From Histomonas meleagridis (taxonomy: Eukaryota; Parabasalia; Tritrichomonadida; Dientamoebidae), in assembly GCA_020186115.1 (NCBI GenBank), contig WSYJ01000036.1, positions 992,001-1,056,000 of the forward strand: a stretch of DNA of 64,000 bases, in the 5' to 3' direction. The position numbers and the translations under genes are program-made. This document shows, one piece after another, positions 50,217 through 60,136 of this stretch; position 1 is the stretch's first letter, and each line of letters opens with the position of its first letter. The notes below the pieces were generated by a model. That model was not told the origin of the DNA. It was given only the letters and a program-made list of their open reading frames with translations, and searched no databases.

Positions 50217-51797
50217 ATGACTAGGCCTCAACTCCGCCTTGACTTTGTTAAAAACCTTCCTGACTCAATGAATATATTGCTCCCCAATGAGGAAAATAAT
50301 GAGGAAAAAAAGAATTCCCCAGAATACATTAAAGCAAGAGATCTATTTATTGATCAAATCTTCTCAAAAGACTCATTATCAAAACAAATCTTTGACCAGA
50401 CACATTGGGCTGTCTTACTTAGAGATATTCCAGATGTTAATGGTGTTAAAGATATTAACAATTATTCTTGGATGGTTGGTCATTACCAATGGGATGAATT
50501 AGTTAAAAAGGTTGTTCATCTCCAAGAATTACATAGCCCAACAACACCATATGGTATTTATCTTGTTCCAACACTTGGTCAATCACTTTATGCACGTGCA
50601 CCAGAACGTTGTGAACTTACATATAATTCATTTATATCACCTGTAGATATTCCACCATTCACATATTTAATCCAAAGAAAAGAAGCGAATTCAAACAATG
50701 ATGAAGAAATCTACAATAAGGGTGCTGTTTGTACATTCCAAACCCTTGAATCTCTTCATCTTCAATGGGACAAGCTTACTACCTTCACTAAAGAACAATT
50801 TGAATTTCTTCAAAATCCAATTGATGTTAAAATTCTTAAACCGAAAACAGGTTATCAAAACTCCATCAACAAAATGAGCGATGAAGAGTTTGATGACTGG
50901 TTCTTTACCACAATGGGTGGGTTCATTCCATTGATCCCGAATCCGACCACTGATGATGGGAAACTCATCAAAATTCCTCCAATTTTGGTTGACCCCATTG
51001 AATGTACGCCACCGAGATATAGTAAACTTATCGAACTTGTTGACAAAATTAATGAGCGCATGTCAACTGACCATTTAGGCGAAAAGGTTCGTGCCATTAA
51101 AGGCGTTGTCAAGTATTGGCAATTTGTTCCTAATAGTATTTCTGACGAACTTGTCATCTTCGCTAACAATGGCAACAACATCCCTGAGAAATCCAAAGAA
51201 TTCATTCAACTTTTCCGTGGACAATACGCAGGAGCACGCGATTTCATAGTTGAAGAAATTCTCGACGGGTTTTTACATGTAAAAAGGAAGGACGATGAAG
51301 ATTTTGAGATGTTTATGGACGCGCCAATTGAAATCGATAAAGAACTCGAAGGATGGGACAAAGCACTTGGATACAAGGTGATGTTTGGTTTCGACGAAGA
51401 ATTTAAGAACTTTTTCTTCGAGACAATGAAAGAAATGAAAGAAGAAATTATGTTTTGGTTTAATAAGGATAACATCCAAAAGTTATATGACGAGTTTAAA
51501 GAGCAAATCACGAGGGCGATGAGGGAAATGCTCGAAACAAAAGGAATGCAACAGTACTTAAGCATAAGTACCGAACAAAATCAAAACGAACAAAGACACC
51601 AATGGTTGCAAATGTATGACAAGTATGAAGTTCTATATTGCTTGTGGCCAACTATATATAGGAATAATGAGGGCGTGCTCCATGAAGGAGAAAAGGACCC
51701 AATATTGGAAAAAATTGAAGACGAAATGCTCAAAAACATTTCTAAAACAAGTTCGTTACCAGAGGCTAAGGGGCACCCCATTCCGCCAAATAACTGA
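50217..51797 (+). CDS. hypothetical protein, probably lineage-specific
   Basis: 526 residues, soluble, no signal or membrane segment. Composition is well balanced with aromatic-rich folded text ('YSWMVGHYQWDELVKK', 'FDDWFFTTMGGFIPLIPNP') and a long helical C-terminal third ('FFFETMKEMKEEIMFWFNKDNIQKLYDEFKEQI'). I recognise no catalytic motif or family. The start is fixed by the initiator 8 nt upstream. A GGGGCACCCC motif lies near the end of the coding region (51770). Confidence 0.7.
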   Translation: MTRPQLRLDFVKNLPDSMNILLPNEENNEEKKNSPEYIKARDLFIDQIFSKDSLSKQIFDQTHWAVLLRDIPDVNGVKDINNYSWMVGHYQWDELVKKVVHLQELHSPTTPYGIYLVPTLGQSLYARAPERCELTYNSFISPVDIPPFTYLIQRKEANSNNDEEIYNKGAVCTFQTLESLHLQWDKLTTFTKEQFEFLQNPIDVKILKPKTGYQNSINKMSDEEFDDWFFTTMGGFIPLIPNPTTDDGKLIKIPPILVDPIECTPPRYSKLIELVDKINERMSTDHLGEKVRAIKGVVKYWQFVPNSISDELVIFANNGNNIPEKSKEFIQLFRGQYAGARDFIVEEILDGFLHVKRKDDEDFEMFMDAPIEIDKELEGWDKALGYKVMFGFDEEFKNFFFETMKEMKEEIMFWFNKDNIQKLYDEFKEQITRAMREMLETKGMQQYLSISTEQNQNEQRHQWLQMYDKYEVLYCLWPTIYRNNEGVLHEGEKDPILEKIEDEMLKNISKTSSLPEAKGHPIPPNN

Positions 51798-52202
51798 ATT
51801 AAGTTCATTAATAATAAGTAAATAACATATGAATTACTATTTGCAAATCCTGTTTCGTTTTGGTGAGACAAAAATATTCATATAAATATTACTTAGACTA
51901 ACACATTTCAAGTTATTCGCATTTTAATAGTGCACGTTTAAAAAATTTAGATCATGAAAATCATATCCATATATTAAACATATTTTTTTATTTTAATTGA
52001 AAAACACAGTCTCAGCCTCCAAAACGAGAGGGTAATGGTCACTAAAATTCATTCATAATTTTGTGTTTCATAAGGTTGAAACTTCTCAAGCACGATCATA
52101 TGTTACAACTCCTTTTGGTGCCCAAAATACATCACCAAAGTCAACCACAAGGAGGTAATAATCCAGTTACATCCACAAAGTTTAGAATTTTATAAATAAG
52201 TT
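51798..52202. other. intergenic region
   Basis: AT-rich spacer. It includes an ACTAACACA string (51897-51905) that resembles the trichomonad intron branch/3' motif but has no matching 5' site nearby. Confidence 0.35.
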
Positions 52203-52370
52203 GCAACATATTGGATTCCTGAATATGAAATAGATTGTTTGCGTCTTGATCAATGTTATCAAAATGTTCATAACTATTGGCTGGAATCGTGAAGCAGTTC
52301 AAAGTTTTTGTAATGAACATAAGAAACGAAATACATCACAAACTGAGCATTTGATTTCCAGTAAAACATA
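52203..52370 (+). pseudogene. possible decayed gene fragment
   Basis: Plus strand reads ATYWIPEYEIDCLRLDQCYQ then NVHNYWLES, stop. One frame over it reads WNREAVQSFCNEHKKRNTSQ to a natural stop. The join (around 52281) suggests a single frameshift in a once-coding sequence. Family not recognised. Confidence 0.3.
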
Positions 52371-52388
52371 AAATATATATATACATAT

Positions 52389-55300
52389 TTATTGAATTGT
52401 TAGAGCTGATATGTTGTTAACCATTTCCAAGACTGGTGCCTCAGCCTGCATTTGATTATTTTCGTCTATTTCTTTTCTATATCCGAAGTGCCTATTTAGC
52501 TCCTGAATCTTTTGTTCTCTTTCGAAGTTATTTAAGTCGGGATCGTAACAGGAGATTTGCTGCAACATTACCAACAAATCCTTCATGAACTTAAAGAAGT
52601 TATTTAGAGGTAATTGCACCACGTTAAACATTGTTTCGGTGATATCGAACAATTCTTTTTGCGAATGATTTTGGAACATTTCGCACAAACAATTCGCGAC
52701 ATCTCCTGCGTGATTTCTTACGAAGTTCAAACTTAATAATCTTTTAATCAATGTTGTATTCGTTTGAAAAGAAGATTTATAATTCAAATCGAAGAAATGT
52801 CTTAATGCAAACACAACAATTCTCATTGAATATCTTTCCAAAAATGCTTGTGCAAACTCTTCGTTTTGTCCTTCGATGAAAGAAAACAATTCGCTAAGTG
52901 AATTCAAGCAGAATATACTTGATTCGATATTATTTTGTGAGCAACCAAATTCATGAATATTGATAATGAAGTCAAGAACTTGTATATTAAACTCATTACA
53001 ATGTAATGGGATATAAGCTATATAAAAACTTTTCGTTAATGCAAATAATGGAAACTTAAACTCGACTGTACTTTCTAAGTGATTTATTATCATTTCAAAT
53101 GTTGGTACTATTAACTTAAAGAAGATTTCTTCATGAAGTTGATTAAGATATGATTTAAAAATATGGAAACAATCACTAAATAATGTTAATACTTCTGGTG
53201 TTCTAGCATTAGTATTTTGTAAATAATCATCAAGTAATGGATCTTTAATAGGTTTAAATATATATTCAATGACTATATTGATATCATCTGAATATAATAT
53301 CATATGTCGTAATAATGTTATAATCTCAGAACGTAATACTCTAAATAAAAACTCCGGATTATTATTAATGATTTGTGATAATGTTAAATATAATCCAAGA
53401 ATTTGTTGGATATTAGGTATGAAAGATTTAATGAAATAACTACCTAAATATAATGGGATTTGTGAACAACATTTAATTATTATTATTAAATATTGATAAG
53501 TTCCAATGTTTTCTGGATTAAATGAACTCATTACTTGATTAAACTTTGTCATTAAATCATTAACTAACGCATCAGTAATTTGTGATTTCACTTCATTGTT
53601 TAATACTCCTTGAACTAACAATGATATTATCTCATAAAATATTGGTATATTATCTGGTTTAAGTTCATTAATAATTGGTTCTATGTTTTGTAAAAAGAAT
53701 TGTAATGTAGAAATTTCTTCATTTTGTTGTGGTACTGATAACCATTTCCTACAAAACTTTGCATATGTCTTTAATGTATCTAAACTATACTCTTGTAACA
53801 TACATGTTTTGACCTTAATGAAGTTATTAATAATTTGTCCAATAACTACCTTTAAAAGATTTGGAAATCGATCCATAAATTTATAATATTGTCCACATAC
53901 AAATACGGTCCCTTCTGCTACAAGTGCACAATCTTTAGGGTTTTCGATTTGTTGACATATAGAAAATAATATTGTTAACACTTTCGGTAATAATTCATTT
54001 TCCATATCTGTCGATACACCTGCAATACAACCGATAGCCCAACATAATGATCGAATTGAGTCGACGTTTAAACCATTATATAATTCATTTAACCTTTCAA
54101 GGATTACACTTTTTATGTCATTACTATTAAGTCTTGTTAAGAATATTAAACATTCTTTTGCAGTACTAAAAAAATTACCAAATGTTCTCTTGTTGTTAAT
54201 GATTTGTCGCATTTTTCCATCTTCATCTAATACATTTATCATGTCAATTGGTGTTGGCATTCGTTCGATTAATAAAACGGATATTTGATGCATTAAAATT
54301 GGATACATTTCGGGTACTTTAATGCGGCCGCCTTCACTTTCACATGCTAAATACCATAACATATATTGCCAAAATGTTATACACTCTTCAAATAAATCTT
54401 GTGATGATCCAACTGTTACAATATATACCCATTGTAATACTTGTTGAAGTTGTGGTAATATTTCATTGACTTTTAATACATTCTCATGCCGCTTAAATAT
54501 GGCTAATATGGCTGAAACAAATCCATTCGAAAATTGATCATCACCTGATAAATCTGAAACTAACGCAAAATCATCTCCAATAGCTTGTTGAAGGGAATTA
54601 ACTAAAGTAATAAATAATGGGATAACTTGATCATCGGTACATGATTTACTGACAAATTCTGCAAATAATCCAATAACTGGAACTGCAAGTTTGGGGTGCC
54701 CCATATAATTGGTCAATAGCTGTTGAACCCATTCAGTAGATATAAGGACTTGCACTGTGTTTGGAATACGGAGTAATTTCTTTAACGTAGTAAGTGCATT
54801 CTTGCTAAGTTCAATGTCTTGATCATTAACACAATTATGAATAAAGTTTAAAATACCTTCAATTTCATTGGAAAGTGCTCGCGTCATTTCATCAGCGCGT
54901 AAGCTTGTTAAGGAATCTTCTGCAAATTCAGTTATCTCGGATAATAACATGGAGATAATAGAAAGTGAATTATAACAAAAATCTCGCGTGGTGAAGTTCA
55001 TCACATCAGAAAAGAAAGTATTCCATTTTTGAGGCCATTCATGTTTAGCTATTTCAATTAATATAAGATCAATTGTTGATAAAAATGATGTCCTGATTTG
55101 ACCTTGACTGACATTAATAACATACTGAGGAATAAGATTTAATGCAAAGAAACGTACATTCATTTGAAATTCTTCAGGTAGTGAATCCCATTTTAAGCGT
55201 GCTGTATCGCGTAAAACATTAAGTGCAGCAAATTTAATTATTCCTACTTTGCTTTCTGTAAATATTGGTATTGCACATTGAAATGAATCTTCACGTTGAA

Positions 55301-55415
55301 AAAATTGAACAATGAATTCATTAGCTTGTTGTTGTGACATAGTTTGATCACCGCCCGTATTGAGTGCATTCCCTGCTTTATCAAGAAGATTAACTATTGA
55401 TGGGTCATGTTGCAT
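52389..55415 (-). CDS. XPO1: exportin-1 (CRM1)
   Basis: A 1008-residue importin-beta-family HEAT protein. The N-terminal region has 'ALNVLRDTARLKWDSLPEE', 'FALNLIPQY' and 'HEWPQKWNTFFSD', matching the CRM1 Ran-binding repeats. The central region has 'RSLCWAIGCIAG', 'FVCGQYYKFMDRFPNLLKVV' and 'YAKFCRKWLS', around the NES groove. The C-terminal CRM1 domain ends 'FFKFMKDLLVMLQQ'. It exports NES cargo and RNPs with RanGTP. The position aligned with human Cys528 is Leu545 (codon 53781-53783), which should remove leptomycin B sensitivity. Stop TAAA. A GGGGTGCCCC motif lies at 54693. Confidence 0.93.
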   Translation of the reverse strand: MQHDPSIVNLLDKAGNALNTGGDQTMSQQQANEFIVQFFQREDSFQCAIPIFTESKVGIIKFAALNVLRDTARLKWDSLPEEFQMNVRFFALNLIPQYVINVSQGQIRTSFLSTIDLILIEIAKHEWPQKWNTFFSDVMNFTTRDFCYNSLSIISMLLSEITEFAEDSLTSLRADEMTRALSNEIEGILNFIHNCVNDQDIELSKNALTTLKKLLRIPNTVQVLISTEWVQQLLTNYMGHPKLAVPVIGLFAEFVSKSCTDDQVIPLFITLVNSLQQAIGDDFALVSDLSGDDQFSNGFVSAILAIFKRHENVLKVNEILPQLQQVLQWVYIVTVGSSQDLFEECITFWQYMLWYLACESEGGRIKVPEMYPILMHQISVLLIERMPTPIDMINVLDEDGKMRQIINNKRTFGNFFSTAKECLIFLTRLNSNDIKSVILERLNELYNGLNVDSIRSLCWAIGCIAGVSTDMENELLPKVLTILFSICQQIENPKDCALVAEGTVFVCGQYYKFMDRFPNLLKVVIGQIINNFIKVKTCMLQEYSLDTLKTYAKFCRKWLSVPQQNEEISTLQFFLQNIEPIINELKPDNIPIFYEIISLLVQGVLNNEVKSQITDALVNDLMTKFNQVMSSFNPENIGTYQYLIIIIKCCSQIPLYLGSYFIKSFIPNIQQILGLYLTLSQIINNNPEFLFRVLRSEIITLLRHMILYSDDINIVIEYIFKPIKDPLLDDYLQNTNARTPEVLTLFSDCFHIFKSYLNQLHEEIFFKLIVPTFEMIINHLESTVEFKFPLFALTKSFYIAYIPLHCNEFNIQVLDFIINIHEFGCSQNNIESSIFCLNSLSELFSFIEGQNEEFAQAFLERYSMRIVVFALRHFFDLNYKSSFQTNTTLIKRLLSLNFVRNHAGDVANCLCEMFQNHSQKELFDITETMFNVVQLPLNNFFKFMKDLLVMLQQISCYDPDLNNFEREQKIQELNRHFGYRKEIDENNQMQAEAPVLEMVNNISALTIQ

Positions 55416-55702
55416 TCAAGATTGGCTTGGTATTTGCTATCGTCCCTCACAATTTCGTGGTTGATAACATTCATCGTTGAACGTAAACTATTCATCGTTA
55501 AAAAAACTTTCTTATGATTCACTCCATAATTTTTGTTGTAAAGAATTACTTTTAATGATAATATAAAGGTTGTGTATTTTTAAAGTTTAAAGGAAAGAAG
55601 AAAATTTCAACAAAAGATTGAAGATGAACATTTTATTAAATAAAGATTTAAGTCTTCCCTTAAAAAATAAAAGAGGATTGTAGGTGTTTGATTCCATAAA
55701 AC

Positions 55703-55978
55703 TTATTTGATTCTTTGATTAGGATCTTTGATAAGAGATTTTGTTGAAACACCAGCTGCCTTTGTTTTTTCTTCTGATGGCTTAATAAATCTCATACCTC
55801 CACCTAATGGGTCTTTCATAGCTTTGCTCATAACAACAGCTTCGATCTTTTTGGAAACAGCTGCTGTAATAGGATCCCTTCTCTTCTTCCAAACACGCTT
55901 TTGCCTTTGCCTTATTTCTACTTTCTTGTTTCCTTTTTGATGTGCTTTATTTGCTTTCTTTGCTGCTCCTTGAGTCAT
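55703..55978 (-). CDS. UPF0390/LCT10-like small basic protein
   Basis: 91 residues, very basic. The N-terminus MTQGAAKKANKAHQKG and the 'SKKIEAVVMSKAM' block match the pattern of the small eukaryotic UPF0390 (10-kDa Leydig-tumour-protein-like) family, whose members are nucleolar-looking basic proteins of unknown function. Length fits. The C-terminal half here is an extension with 'GGGMRFIKPSEEKTK'. Convincing as a gene, moderately so as family member. Confidence 0.65.
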   Translation of the reverse strand: MTQGAAKKANKAHQKGNKKVEIRQRQKRVWKKRRDPITAAVSKKIEAVVMSKAMKDPLGGGMRFIKPSEEKTKAAGVSTKSLIKDPNQRIK

Positions 55979-56109
55979 TGAACGACCAGAGATTTAAATT
56001 CACATATCATGTTAAAAAATTGACAGATGAGATTTTCGGAAAAAATTCAATATAACGATAGTAATTTTCTATTTATTTCTATCGGTCATTGCAAAGGTTT
56101 TTTTGGAGT

Positions 56110-57216
56110 TCAAAGCCAACCTCCTAAATCATATCCTCTTATACGGAATTTATTATTTACAACCTTAACCAAAAGCACTTCGTTTTGGAATCCACATATA
56201 TCTTTGTCAGAGATAAAAATTGGTGCACAATCCCATTCTATACATCTGCTAGTTATCATATTAAGTCCCATAAAGTATTCAGGATAGTACATAAATAATG
56301 CATTGAAGATATTTTCTTCTCTGATTACATTCATTCCTTTTTGAAGATAAATATCATGTACTTTAAAAAACAATTCTCTTGCCATCTTAATAGATTCAGA
56401 TCTACCTCCAAAAAAACCTGCTGCTATAACATTACCAAAGTTTGGGTCAAGGTTTTCCATTGGTATATAATTCATTCCATTTGGTTCAAAGTGACTTTTT
56501 CCTCGAACTTCAAACAAAAATTGGGAATGTCCAGCAAAAATTTTCTCAACTCTTTTTTTAGATGGGAAAACGAATGTACTATAGTTTGTTTTTTTGATCA
56601 ATCCAGCATCAATCCAAAATATGTATTTGTAATTGTTAGAAAGCATACTCACGTCTTCAAGTAAACATATTTTTGAATTCCAAATAGCGCCCATATCTTC
56701 GCTAATAAAAATTTTTTTGGTGCAATATTTTTTTGATATTGTGATGTACTTTTTTTTGTATCGAGACATGCCACAAATTTTATACGGATCTTCATATGTT
56801 AGGTTAATGAATAAATTATCGTAACTCTTTGGCTGAAGTATTTCTACTCCAATTTGATTTGAATAAAGATAAAAATCATTTTCCCTTGAAATATTCCCAA
56901 GCAAACTTGAAAAACGTTCTCTATAGTATTCCATTGGGTGCCTTTGACGTGGTTTCTCAACAAAATAGAAAAATGATGTTACAAATGCAATTTGATTCTT
57001 TTTAATCTTATTTGGGTTTAAATCAACAATATTTTGAGAGAGACCTAATGAGCATATGTGAGGGAGTATAAGAACATATGGTTCGCTCTCGTGATTATTT
57101 AAAATACATTTATTTTTTGATCGAGATAAAGAAGTTGTAATTAAAGCTATGATAGTAAGGATTAATAAACATATACCACTAAAAGCCGTATTCTGTTGTT
57201 CTTGAGATTGCTCCAT
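56110..57216 (-). CDS. membrane-anchored HtrL/YibB-like protein (putative glycan-related)
   Basis: 368 residues. A single hydrophobic segment near the N-terminus (about 14-31, GICLLILTIIALITTSL) gives a type II membrane topology. The lumenal domain carries the motifs of the HtrL/YibB family: 'IAFVTSFFYF', 'ENDFYLYSN', 'IWNSKICLLEDV', 'YIFWIDAGL' and 'GFFGG'. These look like a GT-A-type fold with an acidic W-I-D-A-G site. Bacterial members lie in lipopolysaccharide gene clusters. A Golgi glycosyltransferase role is inference. Two overlapping ATGs are present; the one at 57216 is in frame. Confidence 0.65.
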   Translation of the reverse strand: MEQSQEQQNTAFSGICLLILTIIALITTSLSRSKNKCILNNHESEPYVLILPHICSLGLSQNIVDLNPNKIKKNQIAFVTSFFYFVEKPRQRHPMEYYRERFSSLLGNISRENDFYLYSNQIGVEILQPKSYDNLFINLTYEDPYKICGMSRYKKKYITISKKYCTKKIFISEDMGAIWNSKICLLEDVSMLSNNYKYIFWIDAGLIKKTNYSTFVFPSKKRVEKIFAGHSQFLFEVRGKSHFEPNGMNYIPMENLDPNFGNVIAAGFFGGRSESIKMARELFFKVHDIYLQKGMNVIREENIFNALFMYYPEYFMGLNMITSRCIEWDCAPIFISDKDICGFQNEVLLVKVVNNKFRIRGYDLGGWL

Positions 57217-57473
57217 CCATAAAGAATCCTACTTTTGAACCATCTCAATTGAATCAAAACCGATCATAAGCATTGAAAGATTGACTCATTTATTCAGTTT
57301 TTACCAGAAAAAATGGCTGTTACTCAATTTTTGGGAGTTCTGGTTGATGAATAACCACAACCGTTTTTTCCTCACTATCGTATAACGGTTACGAAAATAC
57401 AGCGCTTCAACAATAGTAATGTAATTTTTGGCGTTTAAACAAAATATTTGGAAATGATTCATAATATTATTTG
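57217..57473. other. intergenic region with paired AACCGTT motifs
   Basis: AACCGTT at about 57361 and AACGGTT at about 57385 flank the region upstream of the HtrL-like gene. No gene. Confidence 0.35.
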
Positions 57474-57620
57474 ATACAGTACTTATTTGTGCATCTGCAA
57501 ATGGATATGTAGAAATTGTTATAATGCTTCTTCTAGAAAAAGGAATGAATTTAAATTTTCACGAGATTTTTGCAAGTGCCGAAGGCACGAACGGTTTTGA
57601 TCGTCATGCATTGAAAAAGT
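57474..57620 (+). pseudogene. ankyrin-module remnant on the plus strand
   Basis: Reads TVLICASANGYVEIVIMLLL then EKGMNLNF, then a short open tail to a stop. It is one module of the same ankyrin family, oriented against the larger array that follows. Confidence 0.6.
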
Positions 57621-58089
57621 GAAGCTTCACTTCATTTGACAAAACTTCTTAAAAAAGATTCAATACTTTATACCGAAATTGAATAATTTCTAATGTTTTC
57701 TTTCCATAACAGACTGAAAATAATAAGATGTACTCAATAGATTTCCATTAAACTTTGAGAGTAAATAATACTATGAATAGTAAAAAATTTTTTGTTGTTA
57801 TGTATTTTTCATCATTTTTTCCACAAAAATTATCATCAAATTATATGAAAATCATACAATGAAATATGATATAAAATATTCTATTTATCAAATTTTGATT
57901 CATATAATAATATTGATCAAATTTCATGTGTTAATGATAATGTATGAAGACAAACTGAATTTAGGAAATGTTTATTTCAATATTTAAATATTACCTCTTT
58001 TATCCTTGAGAATCTTTTAATTTTATTATGTCGTCACATTTATGATGTTGAATTTTGTCTGCAAATAATCGAATAATTTCTGCATTTTT

Positions 58090-59275
58090 CTTTTCTGATG
58101 ATATCATAAGTGCTGTTTGAAATAATTTAAATAATTTCCAAATATTATCTTGAAATATCAAATTATTAAAATAAATTTCAAATAAATTAAACAAATATCT
58201 TTAGCATTAATATCAATTCCTTCTTGTTCAAGAAGTAATTTAACTATTTCTATATAACCAGAATAAGATGCATACATAAGTGCTGTCCAAAATAATTTAA
58301 ATAATTTCCAAATATTATTTTGAAATATTAAATTATTAAAATAAATATCAAATAAAACAAATAAATACTTTTAGCATTAATATCAATTCCTTCTTGTTCA
58401 AGAAGTAATTTAACTATTTCTGTATGACCATCTCTAGATGCCCATATAAGTGCTGTCCAAAATAATTTAAATAATTTCCAAATATTATCTTGAAATATCA
58501 AATTATTAAAATAAATTCTAAATAAAACAAATAAATATCTTTAGCATTAATATCAATTCCTTTTTGTTCAAGAAGTAATTTAACAATTTCTGTATAACCA
58601 TAATAAGATGCATACATAAGTGCTGTTTGAAATAATTTAAATAATTTCCAAATATTATTTTGTAATATTAAATAAAACAAATAAATATTTTGAGCATTAA
58701 TATCAATTCCTTTTTGTTCAAGAAGTAATTTAACTATTTCTGTGTGACCATTATAGATGTAATAATTGCTGTTCTAAATTCTTAAAAAAAATCCAAATAT
58801 TACCCGAAAATATCAAATTATTAAAATAAATTCTAAATAAAACAAATAAATATCTTTAGCATTAATATCAATTCCTTCTTGTTCAAGAAGTAATTTAACT
58901 ATTTCTGTATGACCATTATCAGATGCTCTAATAAGTGCTGTTTGAAATAATTTAAATAATTTCCAAATATTATCTTGAAATATCAAATTATTAAAATAAA
59001 TTTCAAATAAATTAAACAAATATCTTTAGCATTAATATCAATTCCTTCTTGTTCTAGAAGTAATTTAACTATTTCTGTATAACCTTTTTCTGATGCTAAA
59101 ATAAGTGCTGTATTAAATAATTTAAATAATTTCCAAATATTATTTTTGAAATATAAAATTATTAAAATAAATTTCATTTTTAGCATTAATATCAATTCCT
59201 TCTTTTTCAAGAAGTAATTTAACTATTTCTGTATAACCATTTTTTGAAGCATTTGTTAGTGCTAAAAATTTTTGA
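58090..59275 (-). repeat. second tandem array of ankyrin module plus spacer
   Basis: Module marks (AGTGCTG or its equivalent) lie at 58109, 58279, 58449, 58619, 58765, 58934, 59104 and 59258. Spacings are 170, 170, 170, 146, 169, 170 and 154 bp. The spacer is the same as in the array at 18.2-19.0 kb. The unit around 58765 is decayed, with a one-base loss inside the coding part and a shortened spacer. Confidence 0.88.
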
Positions 59276-60119
59276 AAAAAAAAAATTAAAAATTTTTATG
59301 ATGAAACAATAAAATATTTGAACAAAAATCTAATGAAATAAGCAAACAATCTTGCTAAAATCAATGTATCTATTGTTAATTAAATAGTTATAAAGTTCCA
59401 CATTTCCAGAAAAACACGAAATTTTCAAAAAATCAATAGGAATATGATTACTTTCGAGAAAATATTGAGTAATATATAAATTCCCTGTTATGATTGAAGC
59501 AATGAGAATATTTTCATTTATTTTCATTCCTTCTTTAAGTAAAAATGATAAAAGTTCATAATTATCATGAAAAAACACATTTTGTTCCTAATTCTTCTAA
59601 ATTCTTAATTTCTTTTAACTTATTATCATAAAAATATTTAAAGATATCATTTCGATGAAATTCTATCGCTGCTTCATACGCATCTTCAAATGTTGAATGA
59701 TTTTGTTCACATAAATGAATTATTTCTTCATTTCCACCTGCAACTGCATATTTACCTGTATTATCTAATTTTGCTCCATTCATAAGTAAATATTTAAAAC
59801 ATTTAATTGAAAAAAAAATGCTGCATAATCAATTAATGTAACATTTTTATGATTAATAAATGAATATCTTTCATAAAGTGATGGCTCAATTGTTTGATTA
59901 AAATCGAAGTTTGCTTGTGATGATATTTCTTGAAGTTTTTCTATTTCATCATTTCGAATGATTTTCGATATTTCATTCTGATTTATTCCTTCTTTAACAT
60001 ATTTCTGATGAAGTTCCCAATTATTCGCTTTAAGTTTTTCAAGGTTTTCGGAGAAATATTCAGAAAATTGATAACTATGGTTTAAAACGAAATGTGCTTT
60101 AAAATGTGAAAAAAATAAA

Positions 60120-60136
60120 TTTTTTTTTTTTTTTTT
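60120..60136 (+). repeat. poly-T tract (17 T)
   Basis: Encodes a poly-Lys run on the minus strand inside the broken DUF3447 gene. A likely site of length error. Confidence 0.8.

Noticed and set aside
51897-51905. ACTAACACA, similar to the trichomonad intron 3' consensus
   Set aside because: It lacks the final CAG and there is no GTATGT donor or broken exon around it.
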